A stretch of DNA of 64,000 bases, from NCBI RefSeq assembly GCF_902506495.1, contig NZ_LR733265.1:1072867-1136866 (forward strand), written 5' to 3'. This DNA comes from Pseudomonas sp. 8O. Its GTDB lineage: Bacteria; Pseudomonadota; Gammaproteobacteria; Pseudomonadales; Pseudomonadaceae. This document shows, in pieces, positions 24,012-31,121 of the stretch (position 1 is its first letter; every line of letters begins with the position of its first letter). Made by a program: the position numbers and the translations under genes. Under the pieces are notes generated by a model. It did no database searches. It worked only from the letters and a program-made list of their open reading frames with translations, and was not told the origin of the DNA.

Positions 24012-27000
24012 ATGTCGCTGTCCCCCGGTTTGATCGCCGCGGTTGCCCTGATCTACATGGCCATTCTTTTCGCCATCGCCTTCTATGGCGACCGCCGCAG
24101 CACCCCCATGCCGCCGAAGATCCGTGCCTGGGTGTACTCGCTGTCGCTAGCCGTTTACTGCACCAGCTGGACCTTCTTCGGCGCCGTCGGCCAGGCCGCC
24201 GAGCAGCTATGGTCGTTCCTGCCGATCTACCTCGGCCCGATCATCCTGCTGCTGACCATGCCCTGGGTGCTGCAGAAGATGGTGATGATCAGCAAGCAGG
24301 AGAACATCACCTCCATCGCCGACTTCATCGCCGCGCGCTACGGCAAGTCGCAATCGCTGGCCATCGTCGTGGCGCTGATCTGCCTGGTCGGTGTGCTGCC
24401 CTATATCGCACTGCAGCTCAAGGGCATCGTCCTCGGGGTCAACCTGCTGATCGGCGAGCATGCCCTGGATACCGGCACCAGCGCGCAGGACACAGCGCTG
24501 ATCGTGTCGCTGGCACTGGCGCTGTTCACTATTCTGTTCGGCACGCGCAACCTCGACGTCACCGAGCACCACCGCGGTATGGTGCTGGCGATCGCCTTCG
24601 AATCGCTGGTCAAGCTGCTGGCCTTCCTCGCCGTGGGCGCCTTCGTCACCTTCGGCCTGTACAACGGTTTCAATGACCTGCTCGAGCAGGCGCACAACAC
24701 TGCCGAGCTGGACGAGTTCTGGAACGAGGCGGTGAACTGGCCGGCGATGTTGGTGCAGACTGGCATGGCGATGATCGCCATCGTCTGCCTGCCGCGGCAG
24801 TTCCATGTCACCGTGGTGGAGAACATCGAGCCCAAGGACCTGCGCCTGGCGCGCTGGGTATTCCCTGCTTACCTGGTGCTGGCCGTTTTGTTCGTCGTGC
24901 CCATCGCCCTCGCCGGCCAGATGCTGCTGCCGGCCGGCGTGACGCCGGACTCCTTCGTCATCAGCCTGCCGCTGGCCGAGGCCCATCCAGGTCTGGCGGT
25001 ACTGGCCTTCATCGGCGGTGCCTCGGCCGCCACCGGCATGGTGATCGTCGCCTCGGTGGCACTGTCGACCATGATATCCAACGACATGCTGCTGCCCTGG
25101 CTGCTGCGCCGGCAAAGCACCGAACGGCCATTCGAAGCCTTCCGCCACTGGATGCTTACCGCACGCCGGGTCAGCATCGTGCTGATCCTCCTGCTGGCCT
25201 ACGTCTGCTATCGCCTGCTCGGTGAGGGCGCCAGCCTGGCCACAATCGGTCAGGTCTCGTTCGCTGCCATCGGCCAACTGGCCCCCGCCATGTTCGGCGC
25301 GCTGGTGTGGAAACAGGCCAACCGCCGCGGCGTGTTCGCCGGCCTGATCTTTGGCGCCATGCTCTGGTTCTATACCCTGGTGTTGCCGCTGGCAACGCGT
25401 GGTATGGGCTGGTCACTGGAAAGCTTCCCCGGCCTGACCACCCTGCTCTACGCCCCCATCGGCCTGCATGTCGACCCGCTGACGCGCGGCGTGGTGCTGT
25501 CGCTGGCTGGCAATATGCTCCTGTTCGCCTGGGTTTCCTGGTTCTCGCGCACGCGCGTTTCCGAGCACTGGCAAGCCGGGCGCTTCATCGGCCATGACCT
25601 GGGCACCAAACCCAGTAGCCGCAGCCTGCTGGCGGTGCAGGTGGCCGACCTACTGATACTGTCCAGCCGTTTCGTCGGCGAAGAACGCGCACATCAGAGT
25701 TTTACCCGCTTCGCGCTGCGCCAGGGCAAAGGCAAGGACTTCGACCCTAACCAGCCGGCCAACAGCGAATGGATCGCCCACACCGAGCGCCTGCTCGCTG
25801 GTGTACTTGGCGCCTCCTCGACCCGAGCGGTGGTCAAGGCCGCCATCGAAGGCCGCGAGATGCAGGTCGAGGACGTGGTGCGCATCGTCGACGAAGCCAG
25901 CGAGGTGCTGCAGTTCAACCGCGCCCTGCTGCAGGGGGCGATCGAGAACATTACCCAGGGCATCAGCGTGGTCGACCAGAACCTGCGTCTGGTGGCCTGG
26001 AACCACCGCTACCTGGAGTTGTTCGAGTACCCCGAAGGCTTGATCTACGTCGGTCGGCCGATAGCCGAGATCATCCGTTTCAATGCCGAGCGCGGCATGC
26101 TCGGCGGCGGCGACCTCGAAGAGAACGTCGCCAAACGCCTGTACTGGATGCGCCAGGGTACTGCGCACAGCTATGAGCGGGTCTTCCCCAACGGCCGGGT
26201 GATCGAACTGATCGGCAACCCCATGCCGGGTGGCGGTTTCGTCATGAGCTTCACCGATATCACCGAGTTCCGCGAAGCCGAGCGCGCCCTCAAGGAGGCC
26301 AACGAAAGCCTCGAACGAAGGGTCGCCGAACGCACCTTTGAGCTGTCGAAACTGAACCAGGCACTGACCGAAGCCAAGGCCCACGCCGAAGCCGCCAACC
26401 AGTCGAAAACGCGCTTCCTCGCTGCGGTCAGCCATGACCTGATGCAACCACTCAATGCAGCCCGGTTGTTCTCAGCGGCGCTGGCCCACCAGGATGACGC
26501 ACTGCCCAACGAAGCCCAGGAGCTGGTCCGACATCTGGACAGCTCGTTGCGTTCAGCCGAGGACCTGATCACCGACCTGCTGGATATATCGCGCCTGGAG
26601 AACGGGCGAATCACCCCGGATCGTCACGCCTTCGCCCTCTCCAGCCTGTTCGATACCCTCGCCGCCGAGTTCGGCGTGCTGGCTGCCGAACAGGGTATCG
26701 ACCTGCGCGTGCACGGCAGCCGGCAGTGGATCGACAGCGACATCAAACTGCTGCGCCGGGTATTGCAGAACTTCCTGACCAACGCCTTCCGCTACGCCAA
26801 GGGTCGCGTGGTGCTGGGCGTACGCCGTGAAGGCGGACAATTGCGCCTGGAGGTCTGGGACCGCGGCATGGGTATCCCCGAAGACAAGCGCAAGGTGATA
26901 TTCGAAGAGTTCAAGCGCCTGGACAGTCACCAGACTCGCGCAGAGAAAGGCCTGGGCCTTGGGCTGGCGATTGCCGACGGCCTCTGCCGCGTGCTCGCCC

Positions 27001-27500
27001 ATCGCCTGGAAGTGCGTTCCTGGCCAGGTAAAGGCAGCGTATTCAGCGTCAGCGTGCCGCTGGCGAGAAAACCGGCGCCGAAGCCGCAAGGCCCAGCCGT
27101 ACCGGCGATGGATGGCCACCCTCTGCAGGGCACCCAGGTGATATGCATCGACAACGAAGACAGCATCCTCACCGGCATGCACAGCCTGCTGTCACGCTGG
27201 GGCTGCCAGGTGTGGACGGCGCGCAATCGTCTGGAGTGCGAGCACCTGCTCAGCGAAGATGTGCATCCGCAGTTGGCGCTGGTCGACTACCACCTCGACG
27301 AGGGCGAAACCGGTACCGAACTGATGGCCTGGCTACGCACGCGCCTGGGCGAACCGGTGCCGGGCGTGGTGATCAGCGCTGACGGTCGCCCGGAGCTGAT
27401 CGCCGAGGTGCATGCCGCCGGCCTCGACTACCTGCCCAAGCCGGTCAAACCTGCGGCCCTGCGCGCGCTGCTCAGCCGTCATCTGGTGTTGCGCGGTTAA
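24012..27500 (+). CDS. Hybrid sensor histidine kinase fused to a sodium/solute symporter domain
   Basis: A 1162-residue protein. Residues about 1-520 form a sodium:solute-symporter (SLC5/PutP-like) membrane domain with 12-13 helices. Then come a linker and coiled coil, a PAS domain (about 640-750, ENITQGISVVDQNLRLVAWN), a dimerisation domain with phospho-acceptor His808 (AAVSHDLMQPLNAARLFSAA), an ATPase domain (DRGMGIPEDKRKVIFEEFKR; GLGLGLAIADGL) and a C-terminal receiver with Asp1092 (LALVDYHLDEG) and the conserved Lys in LPKPVKP. The architecture is like CbrA and the PA3271-type kinases. No response regulator gene is adjacent. Start supported by GGAG five bases upstream. Confidence 0.95.
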   Translation: MSLSPGLIAAVALIYMAILFAIAFYGDRRSTPMPPKIRAWVYSLSLAVYCTSWTFFGAVGQAAEQLWSFLPIYLGPIILLLTMPWVLQKMVMISKQENITSIADFIAARYGKSQSLAIVVALICLVGVLPYIALQLKGIVLGVNLLIGEHALDTGTSAQDTALIVSLALALFTILFGTRNLDVTEHHRGMVLAIAFESLVKLLAFLAVGAFVTFGLYNGFNDLLEQAHNTAELDEFWNEAVNWPAMLVQTGMAMIAIVCLPRQFHVTVVENIEPKDLRLARWVFPAYLVLAVLFVVPIALAGQMLLPAGVTPDSFVISLPLAEAHPGLAVLAFIGGASAATGMVIVASVALSTMISNDMLLPWLLRRQSTERPFEAFRHWMLTARRVSIVLILLLAYVCYRLLGEGASLATIGQVSFAAIGQLAPAMFGALVWKQANRRGVFAGLIFGAMLWFYTLVLPLATRGMGWSLESFPGLTTLLYAPIGLHVDPLTRGVVLSLAGNMLLFAWVSWFSRTRVSEHWQAGRFIGHDLGTKPSSRSLLAVQVADLLILSSRFVGEERAHQSFTRFALRQGKGKDFDPNQPANSEWIAHTERLLAGVLGASSTRAVVKAAIEGREMQVEDVVRIVDEASEVLQFNRALLQGAIENITQGISVVDQNLRLVAWNHRYLELFEYPEGLIYVGRPIAEIIRFNAERGMLGGGDLEENVAKRLYWMRQGTAHSYERVFPNGRVIELIGNPMPGGGFVMSFTDITEFREAERALKEANESLERRVAERTFELSKLNQALTEAKAHAEAANQSKTRFLAAVSHDLMQPLNAARLFSAALAHQDDALPNEAQELVRHLDSSLRSAEDLITDLLDISRLENGRITPDRHAFALSSLFDTLAAEFGVLAAEQGIDLRVHGSRQWIDSDIKLLRRVLQNFLTNAFRYAKGRVVLGVRREGGQLRLEVWDRGMGIPEDKRKVIFEEFKRLDSHQTRAEKGLGLGLAIADGLCRVLAHRLEVRSWPGKGSVFSVSVPLARKPAPKPQGPAVPAMDGHPLQGTQVICIDNEDSILTGMHSLLSRWGCQVWTARNRLECEHLLSEDVHPQLALVDYHLDEGETGTELMAWLRTRLGEPVPGVVISADGRPELIAEVHAAGLDYLPKPVKPAALRALLSRHLVLRG

Positions 27501-27529
27501 GGGGCGTTGGCGACGGTGCGCGCGCCCCT
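27500..27529. terminator. Hairpin between the kinase gene and rmuC
   Basis: AGGGGCG and CGCCCCT pair across about 16 bases in the 57-base gap between convergent genes. There is no clear T-run, so termination strength is uncertain. Confidence 0.35.
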
Positions 27530-27557
27530 ACTCGTCACAATCGCCTATGGCTGCAGC

Positions 27558-29033
27558 TCACTCGTCCAGTTCGTCCAGCGCAGGCAGATCGGCAGAGCGT
27601 TCGAGCAACTCGCCCGGCAGGCTCTTGCTCGCGCGGGCGCCCAGCAGCTTGAGGTTTTCCACACGACCAATGAGGTTGCCGCGACCGTCCACCAGCTTGT
27701 TGCGGGCACTGGTGTAAGCCTTGTCCAATTGCTGCAGACGACTGCCCATCTCGTCCAGATCGGCGACAAAGGCAACGAACTTGTCGTATAGCTGACCAGC
27801 ACGTTCGGCAATTTCGCGCGCGTTCTGGCCCTGGCGCTCCTGGCGCCAGAGGCTGTCGATCACCCGCAGGGTAGCCAGCAAGGTGGTCGGGCTGACGATC
27901 ACCACCTGCTGTTCAAAGGCCTCCTGGAACAGGTCCGGCTCGGCCTGCAACGCTGCGGCAAAGGCCGCCTCGATGGGCACGAAGAGCAGGACGAAATCCA
28001 GACTGTGCAAACCTTCCAGACGCTGATAATCCTTGCCGGACAGGCCCTTGAGGTGACTGCGTAGCGAGATCAGATGTTGCTTCAGCGCCTGCTGACGAAT
28101 CGGCTCGTCCGCAGCCGCGACATACTGCTGATAGGCGCTGAGACTGACCTTGGCATCAACGATCACCTGTCTGTCGCCCGGCAGTCGGATCAGCACGTCA
28201 GGCTGAAAGCGCTCGCCACCAGCGCCCTTGAGGCTGACCTGAGTGTGGTACTCACGCCCCTTCTCCAGACCGGCATGTTCCAATACCCGCTCCAGCACCA
28301 ACTCGCCCCAGTTGCCCTGGGTCTTCTGGCCCTTGAGTGCACGGGTCAGATTGGTCGCCTCGTCGCCCAGGCGCTGATTGAGCTGCTGCAGACGCTCCAG
28401 CTCCTTGCTCAGGGAAAAGCGCTCGCGCGCCTCTTGCTGGTAACTCTCGTCGACGCGCTTCTCGAACGCCTGGATACGTTCCTTGAGTGGGTCGAGCAAC
28501 TGGCCGAGGCGCTGCTGACTGGTCTCGGCGAAACGCTGCTCGCGTTCATCGAAGATCTTCGTCGCCAGCTCGGAGAACTGGGCACGCAGCTCGTTGCGTG
28601 CGCCCTGCAAATCATCGAGGCGCTGTTGCTGATTGTCGCGGTTCTCCTGCAACTCGGCAGCCAACGCCGCACACTCGGCAGTGAGCCGGCGCAATTCGGC
28701 TTCGTTGCGTTCGCGCTGCTGGTTCCAGGACTGCGCGGCCTCACGCGCAATCTGCCGCTCCTGTTGCAGCCACTCATTCTCACGACGCAAGCCGGCCAGC
28801 TCGGTCTGCTGTTCCACCTTGATCTCGCTGACTTCGGCCAACTCAGTGCGACAGGCATCGAGCTGAGCCAGCAAACCGGCCTGGCCCAGTTGCACATGCT
28901 CCAGTCGTTCCTGCAGCAGCGCCTGCTCGCCTTGCTCGCGAGCCAGCCTGCGCTGCAAGGACCAAAGGCCAGCTATTAATGGAACCAGCGCAACGACGGC
29001 GCCGACGGCAAGAGACAGGGGATCGATTGGCAT
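27558..29033 (-). CDS. rmuC: DNA recombination protein RmuC
   Basis: RmuC limits inversions at short inverted repeats and carries a nuclease-like fold. The 491-residue product has an N-terminal membrane helix (LSLAVGAVVALVPLIAGLW), a long coiled coil (about 25-210, rich in Q/E/L), and the conserved catalytic-like domain (GNWGELVLERVLEHAGLEKG; FQPDVLIRLPGDRQVIVDAK; LDFVLLFVPIEAAF). The chosen start (29031-29033) has GGAG five bases upstream; an in-frame ATG eight codons earlier lacks one. It is convergent with the hybrid kinase. Confidence 0.95.
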   Translation of the reverse strand: MPIDPLSLAVGAVVALVPLIAGLWSLQRRLAREQGEQALLQERLEHVQLGQAGLLAQLDACRTELAEVSEIKVEQQTELAGLRRENEWLQQERQIAREAAQSWNQQRERNEAELRRLTAECAALAAELQENRDNQQQRLDDLQGARNELRAQFSELATKIFDEREQRFAETSQQRLGQLLDPLKERIQAFEKRVDESYQQEARERFSLSKELERLQQLNQRLGDEATNLTRALKGQKTQGNWGELVLERVLEHAGLEKGREYHTQVSLKGAGGERFQPDVLIRLPGDRQVIVDAKVSLSAYQQYVAAADEPIRQQALKQHLISLRSHLKGLSGKDYQRLEGLHSLDFVLLFVPIEAAFAAALQAEPDLFQEAFEQQVVIVSPTTLLATLRVIDSLWRQERQGQNAREIAERAGQLYDKFVAFVADLDEMGSRLQQLDKAYTSARNKLVDGRGNLIGRVENLKLLGARASKSLPGELLERSADLPALDELDE

Positions 29034-29099
29034 AGACGCTCCATGTTTGATCGCCATGCAGTATAACCAGCCGACGTTTTACACGAAGCCAGCACGCAA

Positions 29100-29444
29100 T
29101 CAGCGCGACAGACGCTCCAGCTCAAGCTGAGCACTACGGTCGCCCGCGCGAGCAGCCTGGCGCAGCAGTTCATAACCGATGCGGCGATCACGGGTATTAC
29201 CGCAGTCGCGACAGAGCAGTTGGCCCAACCGGCTTTGCGCCTGCACACAGCCTTTGCGGGCAGGCTGCTTGAGCAGGTTGCCGGCGATGCGTTTGACGCT
29301 CGGCGTTTGTCCCAGACGTGGACTATCGAGCAGCCAAAGCGCAACGCGCATGGGCAGACGAGAAGAACCGGAACGAGTTGCGAGGGCTGAAGAAGGCAAA
29401 GCGCGAGGCATAAATAAAGGAGGGTGACTGCCGGGGCGCGCCAC
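29100..29444 (-). CDS. Small Sel1/TPR-like repeat protein
   Basis: A 114-residue basic protein starting at GTG (29442-29444), four bases after AAGGAG. The C-terminal 60 residues look like one and a half Sel1 (TPR-like) repeats: KGCVQAQSRLGQLLCRD, then GYELLRQAARAGDRSAQLEL. The N-terminal 30 residues are low-complexity; an alternative start at MRVALWLLDSP would give about 83 residues but has no ribosome site. It lies 66 bases upstream of rmuC on the same strand. Sel1 repeats mediate protein contacts; the partner is unknown. Confidence 0.65.
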   Translation of the reverse strand: MARPGSHPPLFMPRALPSSALATRSGSSRLPMRVALWLLDSPRLGQTPSVKRIAGNLLKQPARKGCVQAQSRLGQLLCRDCGNTRDRRIGYELLRQAARAGDRSAQLELERLSR

Positions 29445-29788
29445 TCTACTCCTTTTTTCTCGAAGGTAAAGTCTTGCCTGCCGGATCGATTGCGGCGGCA
29501 GAAAAGAGCTCCCTCACAATCCACAGAAGCTGTGGATAACTCCGTGAACAACTTGGGCGAAAGAAGTCACAGGCCTGATGCTGTGGGGCTCTCAGTCAAA
29601 CTGTCGATTTTTTCACCAACGAAAAAAATTCATATTTTTCATTGACTTAAAAATCAACCACGAAAAATCAAGCGTTTAGCGGCGTTTCTGACAGTGATAT
29701 GACAGCCTGCTTCAGCATTGTGCACAACTCCCTGCGACAGATCCGCGCAGCGCTCTGTTTCGGGGCATCTGCCGCGCCAATGCAGACG
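29445..29788. other. AT-rich gene-free gap
   Basis: No gene is convincing in this 344-base stretch. Bases about 29605-29680 are strongly AT-rich with A and T runs, unlike the rest of the window. On the minus strand TTGATT and TATGAA are spaced by 17 bases, a possible promoter for the Sel1-like gene. A single perfect DnaA-box sequence (TGTGGATAA, 29531-29539) is present. The AT-rich tract is a plausible MvaT binding site. Confidence 0.5.
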
Positions 29789-30541
29789 TTACGCGGGGCG
29801 CGGCAATTGTCCCTGCACCAGGAATTGCCCCCGGTGAAACAAGCGCGGCTGATCCGGCGTCTGCGCATGCTTGAACGCCACATACTCGCCCGTGGTTTCG
29901 CACAACCAAGCCGTGAGGTTGCGCGGGCGCTTTTCCGCGAACGCAGCCGGCACGTACAGCGCGACATTGCTGCCAGCGTCAGGACAGCGCGCCGAACGGT
30001 ACTCGAACGCCTCGATACCGACCGCACGCATTACCGCCCCCAGGCGCTGAGATACGCGGTAATCGCTGGGGTGGGCCAACAGTGCGCCATGTCGATCGAA
30101 AGGTGGCTGTTGCAACTGGATACCGCGCTCGACGCGGTAACGCGCCTCGAACGTGGAGTGCTCGGAGAGAATACGGCCACTGGGCGGCGCGGTGACCATG
30201 CCGCTCCACAGCACGAAGCGGTAGTAAGCAGCCTCGGCCATTGCCGTTTCCAGGCGCATGGCCGCGTAGAACAAGCTGGGTTCGTGCACGGTGCCGAAAC
30301 GCGAGCCCCAACGTAGCGGTGGATAACGAAACGGCGTCTTGAGCAGATAGTGCAGCGGCTCGGCAGCCTCCGGCAGCGGCGGCTTGCTGCTCTCGAGCAG
30401 TTCCTCGAGCAGGGCCTGTTCGGCCAGGTTATCCACCAGTTGCAATGTCGCGACCTGCGCCTGGCTCTCCACCATGCGCAGCAGCTTGCCGCGTAACGGC
30501 CGAACCTGCCGTTCGCCGTCGCATAGTTGCCAGATATCCAT
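29789..30541 (-). CDS. RES-domain toxin
   Basis: A 250-residue RES protein. RES toxins degrade NAD+ and stop growth until neutralised by an Xre antitoxin. The domain covers about residues 70-225: HYLLKTPFRYPPLRWGSRFG, then PSLFYAAMRLETAMAEAAYY carrying the conserved Tyr and Glu region, and an Arg/Ser-containing end (AFEYRSARCPDAGSNVALYV). Start chosen at 30539-30541, where GGGAGGG lies seven bases upstream. The antitoxin gene is 76 bases upstream on the same strand, an unusually wide gap for such a pair, filled by a REP-like arm. Confidence 0.9.
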   Translation of the reverse strand: MDIWQLCDGERQVRPLRGKLLRMVESQAQVATLQLVDNLAEQALLEELLESSKPPLPEAAEPLHYLLKTPFRYPPLRWGSRFGTVHEPSLFYAAMRLETAMAEAAYYRFVLWSGMVTAPPSGRILSEHSTFEARYRVERGIQLQQPPFDRHGALLAHPSDYRVSQRLGAVMRAVGIEAFEYRSARCPDAGSNVALYVPAAFAEKRPRNLTAWLCETTGEYVAFKHAQTPDQPRLFHRGQFLVQGQLPRPA

Positions 30542-30590
30542 GGTGATCCCTCCCTGTCTCATATCACTGCCGCGAACCGCGTCGATAATC

Positions 30591-30610
30591 GGTGCGCATG
30601 GCGCACCCTA
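30591..30610. repeat. REP-like single arm, copy B
   Basis: GGTGCGCATGGCGCACCCTA matches the right arm of copies A and C with one change from copy A. No left arm is present. It lies between the Xre antitoxin stop and the RES toxin start and can fold on itself (GGTGCGC/GCGCACC), so it may weaken or modulate toxin expression. Confidence 0.8.
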
Positions 30611-30617
30611 CCTGTGC

Positions 30618-30989
30618 TCAGACCTTGCCGCGAATGGCGTCCAGATACTCGACGACGCGCACCAGCCCCTGCACCTGACTCATCTGCTGCAGCGGCACGC
30701 CAGCCAGGTGGTGATTCTCGGTGCGCAGGAAATGGCGCATGTCCTGCTGATTGCCGCCAAACAGGGCAAACAGCGCGCGATAGGCGCGAATCAGCAACAG
30801 CGCCAACTCGCCGGTCTTGCTCTGCGGACGCAAACCGCCCTGCTCGCTCCAGCGGCTGACGGCACTGCGATGGACGCCGACGATATCGGCCAGCTCCTGC
30901 TGCGTCAGCCCCAAATGCTCACGGGTATTGAGCAGGGCTTTGGCCAGTACCGCATCGGCATCGGGCTGAGAGCGAGTCACGGCACTCAT
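30618..30989 (-). CDS. Xre-type antitoxin with C-terminal DUF2384-like domain
   Basis: A 123-residue antitoxin. A helix-turn-helix lies at about 25-55 (GLTQQELADIVGVHRSAVSR), followed by the toxin-binding DUF2384/MbcA-ParS-like domain (LALLLIRAYRALFALFGGNQ; MRHFLRTENHHLAGVPLQQM; LVRVVEYLDAI). Start chosen at 30987-30989 with AAGGAGG five bases upstream; longer in-frame extensions are not coding-like. It is first in the toxin-antitoxin operon, as is normal, and probably represses it. The promoter region (30990-31121) is AT-rich with a GTTAAC palindrome that could be an operator. Confidence 0.9.
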   Translation of the reverse strand: MSAVTRSQPDADAVLAKALLNTREHLGLTQQELADIVGVHRSAVSRWSEQGGLRPQSKTGELALLLIRAYRALFALFGGNQQDMRHFLRTENHHLAGVPLQQMSQVQGLVRVVEYLDAIRGKV

Positions 30990-31121
30990 CACATCCTCCT
31001 TCGCTCGTTTACGACAAAATAAATATCTAAAGCTGTTAACACACAATAGCACGGAAACCCGCTTGGCACTCACTCGAGCATGGGGTACCGTCCAGTGGAC
31101 CGCACCAAGCAAGGAACACTC

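Noticed and set aside
29531..29539. Perfect DnaA-box sequence TGTGGATAA in an AT-rich gap
   Set aside because: A single box without a cluster, dnaA, dnaN or skew evidence does not make an origin.
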